Part shown: piece after piece, positions 8,145 to 16,749 of the stretch
Numbering within the stretch: the stretch's first letter is position 1
Layout of the letters: every line of letters starts with the position of its first letter
Assembly: GCF_002091755.1 (NCBI RefSeq)
Contig: NZ_BDAI01000010.1
Coordinates: 62,001 to 126,000 of the forward strand
DNA from: Pseudomonas nitroreducens NBRC 12694
GTDB lineage: Bacteria > Pseudomonadota > Gammaproteobacteria > Pseudomonadales > Pseudomonadaceae
Direction: 5' to 3'
DNA length: 64,000 bases
Made by a program: the position numbers and the translations under genes
The notes under the pieces: generated by a model
Seen by the model: the letters and a program-made list of their open reading frames with translations, nothing else
What the model was told of the DNA's origin: nothing
Database searches by the model: none

Positions 8145-8957
8145 TCAATCGGCGAACTCGGCGGTCTTCTTGCTCATGTGCGCCATCATGGCGGCCTGCA
8201 GGTCAGCGGACTGCAGCATCGCGGCGTTCCAGGTGGCGATGTATTCCAGGCCGTCCTCGACGCGGTGGTCGCGGGCGTAGCCGATCATTTCCTTGGTGCC
8301 GCGGATGGCGATCGGCGACTTCGCGGCGATCTGCCGGGCCAGCTCCATCACGCCGTCGAACAGCGAGGCGTGGTCGGGGTAGACGTTGTTGACCAGGCCG
8401 ATGCGCTGGGCTTCCTCGGCATTGACGTTGCGCCCGGTGTAGGCCAGTTCGCGCATGATGCCGTCGCCGATCAGGCGCGGCAGGCGCTGCAGGGTGCCGA
8501 CGTCGGCAGCCATGCCCATGTCGATTTCCTTGATGGAGAACTGCGCGTCCGCGCTGCAGTAGCGCATGTCGCAGGCGGAGATCAGGTCGATGCCGCCGCC
8601 GATGCAGTAGCCCTGGATCGCCGCGAGGACCGGCTTGCTGCAGTTGTCCACGGCGTTGAAGGAGCCCTGCAGCTGGAGGATGGTCTTGCGCAGGGCGCGG
8701 GCATTGCGGCCGACGTCCTTGCCCAGCTGGCTGGCAGCCTGGGCCAGCAGCGCCAGGTCGATACCGGCGGAGAAGTGCTTGCCGGCGCCGCTGAGGACGA
8801 CTACCCGGACTTCATCCGTTTCATCGGCCCACTGGAAGATATCGATGATTTCCTTCCAGAAATCGGCATTCATCGCGTTGAGTTTTTCCGGACGGTTGAT
8901 CTGCACATGGGCGATCTTGTCCGCCAGCTCGATGCGGAAGGCTTTGTATTCTTTCAC
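8145..8957 (-). CDS. Crotonase family, ECH1-like delta3,5-delta2,4-dienoyl-CoA isomerase
   Basis: 270 residues of crotonase fold. NRPEKLNAMN lies near residue 20; AGKHFSAGIDL (about 58-68) gives the first oxyanion-hole backbone; GYCIGGGIDLISACDMRYCS (about 106-125) gives the second. The stretch FSIKEIDMGMAADVGTLQRLP carries the acidic pair (Glu, then Asp in AADVG) characteristic of dienoyl-CoA isomerases rather than plain hydratases. The inferred role is isomerising 3,5-dienoyl-CoA made during oxidation of unsaturated fatty acids with odd-position double bonds. No acyl-CoA genes are adjacent, so the metabolic setting is not confirmed by context. Confidence 0.82.
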   Translation of the reverse strand: MKEYKAFRIELADKIAHVQINRPEKLNAMNADFWKEIIDIFQWADETDEVRVVVLSGAGKHFSAGIDLALLAQAASQLGKDVGRNARALRKTILQLQGSFNAVDNCSKPVLAAIQGYCIGGGIDLISACDMRYCSADAQFSIKEIDMGMAADVGTLQRLPRLIGDGIMRELAYTGRNVNAEEAQRIGLVNNVYPDHASLFDGVMELARQIAAKSPIAIRGTKEMIGYARDHRVEDGLEYIATWNAAMLQSADLQAAMMAHMSKKTAEFAD

Positions 8958-9195
8958 GGGGATGTCCTCGGGTATGCCCTGCTTCTCGTCTGGGTGCGGC
9001 GCAGTGCCGCTGGAGCCCGGGCCAACAGTTCTTATTCGTGCTGGGAATCAGATTTTGGAAATCGCGTCACTATAACAAGGCGAAACTAAAAGTCGATGCC
9101 GTGGTCTGTGACGCAGCCCACGGCATCGGGCGGGAACTGGCTCGCAGATCGGCCAGCAAGTGCTTGATCTGGCAGCAAGGCCCGGTACGCGACAA

Positions 9196-10539
9196 TCAGT
9201 CGCCAGCCGCCACCGGTAAACCCTGGGCGCGATTGCGGTACTGCCGCCAGGTGTACATCGGGATGCCCGCCATGAACACCAGGAAGCCCCAGAAGATCGC
9301 CTGTTCGCCGGTGCCATAGAGCGCCCACAGCGAATAGAGGAAGCCCAGGCAACCGATGGCCAGCACCTGCGGGCGCGAGCGTGGAGAGAAGGATTCCGGC
9401 TTGGTCGCCAGCAGCTGCAGCAGCGCCGCGGTGCAGAAGGCGTAGGGCACGACACCGGTCATGGTGCCGAGCAGGATGATGACGTTGAACACCTCCACCA
9501 GCTCGCCGTGACCATCGACCATCACCAGTGCCGTCACCAGCAGCCCGGAAGAAAGCAGCCCATTGGCCGGCGCGCCGTTCTTGTTGAGTTTGCCCAGGGA
9601 CTCGGGGAACAGCCCGTCACGGGCCGGCGCCACCGGAATCTGGCCCTGCAGCAGCACCCAGCCATTGAGCGCGCCCAGGCAGGCGATCACCGCACCGCCC
9701 GCGACCAGGTAGTAACCCCAGTTGCCCAGCAGGATGCGCGCGGCATCGGCGAACGGCGACGTGGACTTGGCCAGTACCTCCGGCGGCATCAGGCCCTGCA
9801 CGGCGGTGATCGAGAGGATGTACACCGAGGCGGCCGCCAGGGTGCCGAACAGTGTGGCGCGGGGGATGGTCTTCTTCGGGTCCCGCACATCGTCCGCCGG
9901 CACGGTTGCCGACTCCAGGCCGATGAACGACCAGAGCGTCAGCGCCGCCGTGGTGGCGATGGCCTGGGCATACCCCATGTTCGGCAGTTCGCTCGGCGCC
10001 GGGATAGTCAGGTAATCCGGATTGAAGTGGAACCAGCCAAGAATGCCGACCAGCAGCAGCGGAATCAGCTTGAGCGCGGTCAGGCAGTTCTGCACCACGG
10101 CGAAGGCGGTGATGCCGCGCAGGTTGATCAGGGTGCACAGCCAGATCGCTCCAATGGCCGTGGCGACCATCAGCAGCGGATCGGCCAGCGCCGGAATGAA
10201 CACCCGCAGGTAGCCCACCAGCGTGACGGCAATGGCGGCGTTGCCGATCCATGCGGCTTTCCAGTAGGTCCAGGCACACAGGTAGCCGGCAAAGCTGCCG
10301 AAGCCGTCACGGGTGTAGGCATAGGGGCCGCCCGCACCGGGGTTGAGCCGGGCGAGCCGGGCAAAGGTAAACGCCAGGATCACCGCCCCGGTGCTCGATA
10401 CCAGCCAGCCGAACAGACTGAGCCCGCCGAACGCCGCCAGGCTCGACGGCAGCAGGAATACCCCAGACCCGACCATGTTGCCGACCACCAGCGCAGTGCA
10501 GCTCCAGAACCCCATGCTGCCCTTTTTCGCTTCCGCCAT
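9196..10539 (-). CDS. APC superfamily amino acid antiporter (AdiC/CadB/PotE type)
   Basis: 447 residues with about twelve membrane helices. The start is typical of the antiporter subfamily: GSMGFWSCTALVVGNMVGSGVFLLP (helix 1 with the GSG substrate loop), then NPGAGGPYAYTRDGFG in helix 2-3. TALTLWSFIGLESATVPADDV is the helix-6 region of AdiC/PotE. Family members exchange an amino acid for its decarboxylation product. With ldcA a little upstream on the same strand, lysine-cadaverine exchange is likely; this is inference. In PAO1, as I recall, the gene directly follows ldcA and nhaB lies on its other side. Here a GGDEF-EAL gene intervenes and nhaB is absent. Confidence 0.82.
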   Translation of the reverse strand: MAEAKKGSMGFWSCTALVVGNMVGSGVFLLPSSLAAFGGLSLFGWLVSSTGAVILAFTFARLARLNPGAGGPYAYTRDGFGSFAGYLCAWTYWKAAWIGNAAIAVTLVGYLRVFIPALADPLLMVATAIGAIWLCTLINLRGITAFAVVQNCLTALKLIPLLLVGILGWFHFNPDYLTIPAPSELPNMGYAQAIATTAALTLWSFIGLESATVPADDVRDPKKTIPRATLFGTLAAASVYILSITAVQGLMPPEVLAKSTSPFADAARILLGNWGYYLVAGGAVIACLGALNGWVLLQGQIPVAPARDGLFPESLGKLNKNGAPANGLLSSGLLVTALVMVDGHGELVEVFNVIILLGTMTGVVPYAFCTAALLQLLATKPESFSPRSRPQVLAIGCLGFLYSLWALYGTGEQAIFWGFLVFMAGIPMYTWRQYRNRAQGLPVAAGD

Positions 10540-10731
10540 CTGCGCTCCTTAGAAGCCCGCGACCCGTACTTTTCATTTTGTTGCCCTGCCCCTTGCGAAG
10601 ACGCAGAGCGGCGATCTGTCCTACAGGGTAGACAGCGCCGGGCAAAGGAGGAAACCGATTTGCGAGGCGACACCGCCCGTTTCGAACGGTTTCGCCCCGT
10701 AAGGTCAATGTCGCTGCAGAAAATCCGTCGC

Positions 10732-12918
10732 TCAGGCCCGGCCGACCTGGCGCCCGCCAAGGCCGTACAGCTGCTCGAACTGCAGCGCTGGCATCGGCTT
10801 GGCGAACAGGTAGCCCTGCCCTTCATTGCAGCGCTCGGCACGCAGGCGGTCGCGCTGCGCGGTGGTCTCGATGCCTTCGGCGATGGTTTCCAGGTCGAAA
10901 CTGCGCGCCATGTCGAGGATGGCACGGATCACCGAAAAGTCCTGCTGGGTTTCCAGCATGCCGTTGACGAAGCTGCGGTCGATCTTGATCCGCGAGAGCG
11001 GATAGGTCTTGAGCAGGCTGAGCGATGCGTAGCCGGTGCCGAAATCGTCGAAGGCGATGCCGACCCCATAGGAGCGCAGGCTCTGCAGGGTGCTGAGCAC
11101 GCTGTCGTCGTGGTTGAGCACGATGTTCTCGGTAATTTCCAGCTCCAGCGCCTCGGCCGGCAGGCCATGACGCTCCAGCGCCTCCAGCACCTGGGTGACC
11201 AGGTTGCCCATGCGAAACTGTGCGCCGAACAGGTTGACGCCCATGCGCAGGTCCGGCGCACCGTTGCGCCGCCAGTAGGCCGCCTGGGCGCAGGCCTCGT
11301 CCAGGATCCAGGCGCCGACGATGGCCGCCAGCGGCCCGCCTTCCAGCGACGGCAGGAAAGCCGCCGGCGACAGCAGGCCGCGCTGCGGATGCTGCCAGCG
11401 GATCAGCGCTTCGGCGCCGCGCAGCGAGCCGTCGCGCAGACTGACCTGGGGCTGGTAGAACAGCAGGAACTCCCCATTGGCCACCGCGCGGTGCAGCTCC
11501 ATGCCGTAAAGGTGCCGCGCCGCTGCCTCCATCTTCAGCGCCGGGACGAACACGAAGGCATGGCTGCGCCCGCTGATCTTGGCCTTGAACAAGGCCAGGT
11601 CGGCGTCACCGACCAGCTCCAGCGCTTCCTGGGCATGCAGCGGCGCCAGCGCCACGCCACAACTGGCGGCAACATGGATTTCATGGGCATCGATGAGGAT
11701 CGGCTCGGCGATGCTGGCGATCACGGCCTGGGCGAAACGCATGGCGTGTTCCGGCGAAAGCAGGTTGGGCTCGAGGATGGCGAACTCGTCGCCACCGATT
11801 CGCGCGACCGTGGCGCCGTCGGTTGCCAGACGCTCCAGCCGTTCGGCCACTTGCCGCAGGATGCCGTCACCGACCGCATGGCCAAGGGAGTCGTTGACGT
11901 CCTTGAAACCATCCAGATCGATCATCAGCACCGTCGCCGGCCGCGACTGCACCAGCAGTTCCTCGGTTCGGCGATAGAACTGGCCACGGTTGGCCAATCC
12001 GGTGAGCACGTCGACGCTGGCCAGTTGGCGCAGCGCTTCTTCCTCCTGATGGCGGGCGGTGAGATCCTTGAGTACGGCCTCGAACTTGAGCTTGCCCTTC
12101 TCCGACCAACTGAACAGCGTCAGGCCCAGGGACAGCTCGGAACCGTCCTTGCGCACACCGGTGATTTCCCCCGGCACGGCCACGCCATCCAGCGAAGTGG
12201 CATCGCTGGCCCCGCTGATCAGCGCGCGGAATGACGGACGCTCACGCTCAGGTAACAGCAGCTCGAAAGCCTGCCCGCTGCCTTCGACCAGGTCGTAACC
12301 GAACAGGTTGGCCGCCGCCTCGTTCCAGGCGCCGATCTCACCCCAGCAGTCGAACCACACCACGGGCGTGGGTGAGGTACCGGCGTATTCCTCGAACAAT
12401 GGCCGGGTGCGCGACGAGGCGACTTCGATGCGCCGCAACTCGAGCCGGTCCGACGCCATGCGCGCCAGCTCGACCAGGCGTTCGCGGTCCTCACCGGAAA
12501 AGTCCTCGTGGGGCCTGCTGTCGATGATGCAGAGAGCCCCCAGCGCCTGCCCTTCCACTGAAAGCAGCGGCACGCCGGCATAGAAGCGCACGCCATTGGG
12601 CGCGGTCACCAGCGGATTGTCCTGGAAGCGCTCGTCGCGGCTGGCGTCGCCCACCACCATCACCCCGTCCTGGGCGATGGCATGGGCGCAGAAGGATACG
12701 TCGCGCCCCATGTCCACCTCGCCGATGCCTGTGGCGGCGGCGAAGAACACATGGTCACTGCCGATCATGTTCACCGCCGCAACGGGCATGCCGAACATGC
12801 GGACCGCAATCTGCACCACCGGGTCCAGGCTGGGCAGCAGGCTTTCGTCGTCGAATCCATAGTCGGCGAGTGCGCTCAGGCGCTCACTCTCATTCGGCAA
12901 CGTCATGGGACAGCGCAT
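10732..12918 (-). CDS. GAF-PAS-GGDEF-EAL c-di-GMP signalling protein
   Basis: 728 residues, soluble. A GAF domain (about residues 25-165) contains VSFCAHAI and GALCIIDSRP. A PAS domain (about 175-290) contains WNEAAANLFGYDL. The GGDEF domain (about 300-460) has an intact RIGGDEFAIL. The EAL domain (about 470-725) has an intact AEALIRWQHP, LEITEN and FDDFGTGYASL. Both catalytic motifs look active. The inhibitory RxxD site five residues before GGDEF is missing: the stretch reads TDGATVARI. The gene is 106 bases after ldcA and 192 before the antiporter, on the same strand, and a CRP/Vfr-like palindrome lies upstream. The name and output are unknown; it may control c-di-GMP in response to a GAF ligand. 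Confidence 0.88.
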   Translation of the reverse strand: MRCPMTLPNESERLSALADYGFDDESLLPSLDPVVQIAVRMFGMPVAAVNMIGSDHVFFAAATGIGEVDMGRDVSFCAHAIAQDGVMVVGDASRDERFQDNPLVTAPNGVRFYAGVPLLSVEGQALGALCIIDSRPHEDFSGEDRERLVELARMASDRLELRRIEVASSRTRPLFEEYAGTSPTPVVWFDCWGEIGAWNEAAANLFGYDLVEGSGQAFELLLPERERPSFRALISGASDATSLDGVAVPGEITGVRKDGSELSLGLTLFSWSEKGKLKFEAVLKDLTARHQEEEALRQLASVDVLTGLANRGQFYRRTEELLVQSRPATVLMIDLDGFKDVNDSLGHAVGDGILRQVAERLERLATDGATVARIGGDEFAILEPNLLSPEHAMRFAQAVIASIAEPILIDAHEIHVAASCGVALAPLHAQEALELVGDADLALFKAKISGRSHAFVFVPALKMEAAARHLYGMELHRAVANGEFLLFYQPQVSLRDGSLRGAEALIRWQHPQRGLLSPAAFLPSLEGGPLAAIVGAWILDEACAQAAYWRRNGAPDLRMGVNLFGAQFRMGNLVTQVLEALERHGLPAEALELEITENIVLNHDDSVLSTLQSLRSYGVGIAFDDFGTGYASLSLLKTYPLSRIKIDRSFVNGMLETQQDFSVIRAILDMARSFDLETIAEGIETTAQRDRLRAERCNEGQGYLFAKPMPALQFEQLYGLGGRQVGRA

Positions 12919-12989
12919 AGGGGAAACCTCCCTTTTTCCTCAAGTTCTCCCTTTACCGGTGCGCACAAGAATAGTTCCACTTTTCATAC

Positions 12990-13005
12990 AGTGATGTATG
13001 TCACT
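12990..13005 (-). promoter_or_regulatory. CRP/Vfr-like palindrome upstream of the GGDEF-EAL gene
   Basis: AGTGA-N6-TCACT is a perfect palindrome of CRP-family half sites (GTGA-N6-TCAC). A TATTCT -10-like hexamer (12973-12968, minus strand) would put the site centre at about -37 to -41 from a start near 12961, close to the class II activator position. It also lies in the ldcA 3' gap, so a simple hairpin role is possible. Confidence 0.45.
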
Positions 13006-13024
13006 TCTATCAGAAGCCGGACGG

Positions 13025-15277
13025 TCATTTGCAGCACTCCACGGTGTAACGCTTCTGCCCGTCTACCTCGCGGACCTGCAGGCCATGGACGTCCGAATCG
13101 AAGCCGGGGAAGTTGCGCTCGAAACTCTGGGCGAAGGCCAGGTAATCGAGTATGGAACGGGTGGATTCGGTGAACCGTTCGCCCGGCATGATCAGCGGGA
13201 TTCCTGGCGGATAAGGCACCAGCATCACCGCGGCAACGCGCCCCTCCAACCGATCGATAGGTACCGCCTCGACCTCGCCGCGCACCAGTTGCGCGTATGC
13301 GTCGGCCGGGCGTATGGCGATCTCCGGGAGCACCGTGTACATGCGCTTCATCGCCTTCGCCGTGGCGTGGTCGCGATAACAGCGGTGCAGTTCATCGCAC
13401 AGGTCGCGCAGGCCCATACCTGCATACCGCGCGCCGCCGGCCTGGGCGACGCTGGGCAGGGCATCCGCCAGCGGCTGGTTGGCATCGTAGCTGCGCTTGA
13501 ACTCCAGCAGCTCGGTGACCAGGGTGCTCCATTTGCCCTTGGTCACGCCCATGGAGAAGAGTACGAGGAAGGAATACAGCCCGGTCTTCTCCACCACCAG
13601 CCCACGCTCCCAGAGGAAGCGGCTGACTACCGCGGCGGGAATTCCCCGCGAATCCAGCCGGCCGCCAGCGGTCAGGCCCGGTGTGGCCAGGGTCACCTTG
13701 ATCGGGTCGAGCAGGACGTAATCTTCCACCGCGTCGCCGAAACCGTGCCAGTCGGCATTGGGCTCCAGCACCCAGTCGCGGGTCTTCACCTCGTCGGTCC
13801 CCTCGACACCCGGCGGCTGCCAGACGCAGAACCACCAGTCGTCCTCGGCGAGGTTCTGCTGCACGTTGGCCAGCGCCCGGCGGAAGCTCAGGGCCTCGTC
13901 GAAAGTCTCCTGGATCAGCGAACGCCCCGCCGGGCCCTCCATCATTGCCGAGGCCACATCCAGCGAGGCGATGATGCCGTACTGCGGCGAGGTGGAGATG
14001 TGCATCATGAAGGCTTCGTTGAAGCGCGCCTGTTCGAAGCGCCGGGAGCCTGCGTCCTGCACGTGGATCATCGAGGCCTGGCTGAACGCCGCGAGCATCT
14101 TGTGCGTGGAGTGAGTGGTGAACACCAGCGGGCCGCTGTCATCGCGGCGGGTGCCCATGCCGTAGCGGCCGCCGTAGAACTCATGGAACGCCGCGTAGGC
14201 GTACCAGGCTTCGTCGAAATGCAGTACTTCGACGCTGTCGCCCAGGGCCTGCTTGATCATCTGCGCGTTGTAGCAGAGGCCGTCATAGGTGGAATTGGTG
14301 ACCACCGCCAACCGCACTTTCGGCTCGCGGCCACGCGCCAGCGGGCTGGCCTCTATCTTCGCGGCGATGGATTCGCGGCTGAACTCGGACAACGGGATCG
14401 GCCCGATGATGCCCAGCTCGTTGCGCTCCGGCGTCAGGTACAGCGGGATGGCGCCGGTCATGATGATCGAGTGGAGAATCGACTTGTGGCAGTTGCGGTC
14501 GACCAGCACCAGGTCATCGCGACAGACCATGGAATGCCAGACGATCTTGTTCGCCGTGGAGGTGCCGTTGATCACGAAGAAAGTGTGGTCGGCGCCGAAA
14601 TTGCGCGCGGCGCGGGCCTCCGCCTCGGCGAGCGGGCCGGTGTGATCGAGCAGCGAGCCCAGTTCGGGCACTGAGACCGAGAGGTCCGACCGCAGGGTGT
14701 TCTCGCCGAAGAACTGGTGAAAGGCCTGCCCCACCGGGCTCTTGCGATAGGCCACGCCACCGCCATGGCCGGGCGTGTGCCAGGAATAGTTGGACTGCGC
14801 GGTGTGCTCCACCAGCGCGCGGAAGAACGGCGGCAACAGGCCTTCCAGGTATTTGCGCGCCGCACGGCTGACCTGGCGCGCGAGGAACGGCACGGTGTCT
14901 TCGAACAGATAAAGGATGCCGCGCAACTGGTGCAGGTCGGCCATGGACTCGGCCGGCGCATTCTCGATGGTCATCTGCTCGCCCAGGGCGAAGATCGGCA
15001 GCTGCGGCGCGCGCACCCGCGCCATGCGGATCAGCTCCACCACGTCCTGCAGCAACCGCTGGTTCTCCCCCGCCCCCTCGGCGGCAACCAGGATGCAGGC
15101 GAGACCATGGTGGGTGGAGGCGACGATGCGCCCCTCCGCGGAGCTCGCAGTGGAGAGGATGCTGAAGCCGTCCTGCTCCAGCTCCCGCGCGATATCCCTC
15201 ACCCGGTCGCCGGCCACGGTATCGGCCTTGATGTCGCGGTGAACGATGAGGATGGGGAACTTCAGGTCTTTGTACAT
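13025..15277 (-). CDS. ldcA: Lysine decarboxylase LdcA (PLP, fold type I)
   Basis: 750 residues, the length of P. aeruginosa LdcA. An N-terminal wing/receiver-like domain (about 1-130, YKDLKFPILIVHRDI) precedes the catalytic core, where SNYSWHTPGHGGGVAY, FFVINGTSTANK and FDEAWYAYAAFH are family motifs. The PLP-binding lysine is in TTHSTHKMLAAFSQAS (about residue 390). In P. aeruginosa this enzyme converts L-lysine to cadaverine in the main lysine catabolic route and is controlled by ArgR. Sequence alone does not exclude arginine or ornithine as substrate, but the synteny supports lysine. The neighbouring antiporter fits lysine/cadaverine exchange. No promoter was identified in the 207 bases upstream. 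Confidence 0.9.
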   Translation of the reverse strand: MYKDLKFPILIVHRDIKADTVAGDRVRDIARELEQDGFSILSTASSAEGRIVASTHHGLACILVAAEGAGENQRLLQDVVELIRMARVRAPQLPIFALGEQMTIENAPAESMADLHQLRGILYLFEDTVPFLARQVSRAARKYLEGLLPPFFRALVEHTAQSNYSWHTPGHGGGVAYRKSPVGQAFHQFFGENTLRSDLSVSVPELGSLLDHTGPLAEAEARAARNFGADHTFFVINGTSTANKIVWHSMVCRDDLVLVDRNCHKSILHSIIMTGAIPLYLTPERNELGIIGPIPLSEFSRESIAAKIEASPLARGREPKVRLAVVTNSTYDGLCYNAQMIKQALGDSVEVLHFDEAWYAYAAFHEFYGGRYGMGTRRDDSGPLVFTTHSTHKMLAAFSQASMIHVQDAGSRRFEQARFNEAFMMHISTSPQYGIIASLDVASAMMEGPAGRSLIQETFDEALSFRRALANVQQNLAEDDWWFCVWQPPGVEGTDEVKTRDWVLEPNADWHGFGDAVEDYVLLDPIKVTLATPGLTAGGRLDSRGIPAAVVSRFLWERGLVVEKTGLYSFLVLFSMGVTKGKWSTLVTELLEFKRSYDANQPLADALPSVAQAGGARYAGMGLRDLCDELHRCYRDHATAKAMKRMYTVLPEIAIRPADAYAQLVRGEVEAVPIDRLEGRVAAVMLVPYPPGIPLIMPGERFTESTRSILDYLAFAQSFERNFPGFDSDVHGLQVREVDGQKRYTVECCK

Positions 15278-15438
15278 TGTGAACCCCTGAAAAGACGTAC
15301 GACTGGCGTCGATCCTCTTCAGAGTATGGACTCACGGAATGTAGGGGAATGCGCTGGACTGACGGCTGTACGAAAACGTCGCGTGGCTGACAGGAACGCT
15401 CACCTCGAGCGATTTGCTCTGGCTAGCGCCCACAGAAA

Positions 15439-15468
15439 TGAAAAGGCCCCTGTTCAGGGGCCTTTTCT
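15439..15468 (-). terminator. Intrinsic terminator after dnaQ
   Basis: AAAAGGCCCC pairs with GGGGCCTTTT around TGTTCA. It is symmetric enough to work in both directions and lies 17 bases beyond the dnaQ stop on the minus strand. Confidence 0.85.
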
Positions 15469-15484
15469 CGGTCAACGCGGAGGA

Positions 15485-16222
15485 TCACTCCTTCGGTGCT
15501 TCCATCTGCGCCCACAGCGACGGGCCGCCAGCGGACTTCTCGATCACCGCCAGGCGCGCGACATGCGCCTCGATTTCGGCATCGGTGGCGCGGATCACCC
15601 GGGTCAACCCACGTTCGGCCGCCAGGCGGCGAATCGCCGTGGCCGTGGCGCGCCCGCTGCCGTCACCTTCGGCGCCATTGCCCGCCAGCGACAGGCTGGT
15701 CTGGCCACCGGTCATTGCCAGGTAGACGTCGGCCAGAATCTCGGCATCGAGCAGCGCGCCGTGCAAATCACGGCCGGAGTTGTCGACGCCATAGCGCTTG
15801 CACAGCGCATCGAGGTTGTTGCGCTGGCCCGGATGGCGCTCGCGGGCCATCAGCAAGGTGTCGAGGATAGAGCAGTAGTCGGCGACTTCGGCGCGCTCGC
15901 TCTGACCGATCAGGGCAAACTCGTTGTTGATGAAGCCAACGTCGAACGCCGCATTGTGGATGATCAGCTGCGCGCCATTGATGAACTCGAAGAAGTCATT
16001 GGCCACCTCGCGGAAGCGCGGCATGTCCTTGACGTACTCGTTGGTGATGCCGTGGACGGCGATGGCGCCCTCGTCGATCTCGCGGTCGGGCTGCAGGTAG
16101 ACGTGGAAGTGCCGGCCAGTCAGGCGGCGGCCTTCGAGTTCGACGCAACCGATCTCGATGATCCGGTGGCCGTCGGTGACCGGCATACCGGTCGTTTCAG
16201 TATCGAGTACGACGCTGCGCAT
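15485..16222 (-). CDS. dnaQ: DNA polymerase III epsilon subunit (proofreading 3'-5' exonuclease)
   Basis: 245 residues. The three DEDDh exonuclease motifs are intact: VLDTETTGM (Exo I, residues 5-13), IIHNAAFDVGFIN (Exo II, about 88-100) and DLHGALLDAEILADVY (Exo III, about 154-169, with the catalytic His and Asp). The C-terminal tail (about 190-245) is the polymerase-alpha tether. It removes mismatched bases within the replisome core with DnaE and HolE. It follows rnhA by 72 bases on the same strand. In E. coli dnaQ and rnhA are divergent, whereas in Pseudomonas they are co-directional, as seen here. Confidence 0.95.
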   Translation of the reverse strand: MRSVVLDTETTGMPVTDGHRIIEIGCVELEGRRLTGRHFHVYLQPDREIDEGAIAVHGITNEYVKDMPRFREVANDFFEFINGAQLIIHNAAFDVGFINNEFALIGQSERAEVADYCSILDTLLMARERHPGQRNNLDALCKRYGVDNSGRDLHGALLDAEILADVYLAMTGGQTSLSLAGNGAEGDGSGRATATAIRRLAAERGLTRVIRATDAEIEAHVARLAVIEKSAGGPSLWAQMEAPKE

Positions 16223-16294
16223 TCTGTGAGAAACCTTCTTGCGGTTGATTCGCCCGGGCTGATCCGGGCGAGCTTGATGCTGATAGCGGGACGC

Positions 16295-16738
16295 TTAGCG
16301 CGGCAGTTCGCTCACGCCGCGGTTGGCGAGCATGTCGGCACGCTCGTTGCCGGGATGGCCGGTGTGGCCGCGCACCCAGCGCCATTCGACAGTATGCCGG
16401 TTCACCTGCTCGTCCAGCGCCTGCCACAGGTCGGCATTCTTCACCGGCTGCTTGGCGGCAGTCTTCCAGCCACGCTTCTTCCAATTGACCATCCACTCGG
16501 TGATGCCCTGCATGACGTACTGCGAATCGGTGACGATGCGCACGTCGCAATGCCGCTTGAGCGCGGCGAGGGCCATGATGGCGGCCATCAGTTCCATGCG
16601 GTTGTTGGTGGTTTCGGCCTCGCCGCCCCACAACTCGCGCTCGGCACCCTTGTAGAACAGCACGGCGCCCCAGCCACCCGGCCCCGGGTTGCCCTTGCAG
16701 GCGCCGTCGGTGTAGATCTCGACTTTCTCTTCGCTCAT
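16295..16738 (-). CDS. rnhA: Ribonuclease HI
   Basis: 147 residues. The catalytic carboxylates are in IYTDGACKGNPGPGGWGA (Asp10 equivalent), TTNNRMELMAAI (Glu48), VTDSQYVMQGI (Asp70) and GHPGNERADMLAN (Asp134, with the preceding His in VRGHTGH). The basic handle KKRGWKTAAKQPVKNADLW is present. It degrades RNA in RNA-DNA hybrids, removing primers and R-loops in the cytoplasm. It starts 11 bases after the methyltransferase gene and is followed by dnaQ, giving a three-gene minus-strand unit. Confidence 0.95.
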   Translation of the reverse strand: MSEEKVEIYTDGACKGNPGPGGWGAVLFYKGAERELWGGEAETTNNRMELMAAIMALAALKRHCDVRIVTDSQYVMQGITEWMVNWKKRGWKTAAKQPVKNADLWQALDEQVNRHTVEWRWVRGHTGHPGNERADMLANRGVSELPR

Positions 16739-16749
16739 TTGGCTCGCTT

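Noticed and set aside
6492..9089. An 865-codon plus-strand frame across fimL and the crotonase gene
   Set aside because: It is antisense to two well-supported genes, with no family motif and Arg/Gln/Ala-rich composition.
9508..12234. A 908-codon plus-strand frame across the antiporter and GGDEF-EAL genes
   Set aside because: It is an antisense shadow of two genes with intact motifs on the other strand.
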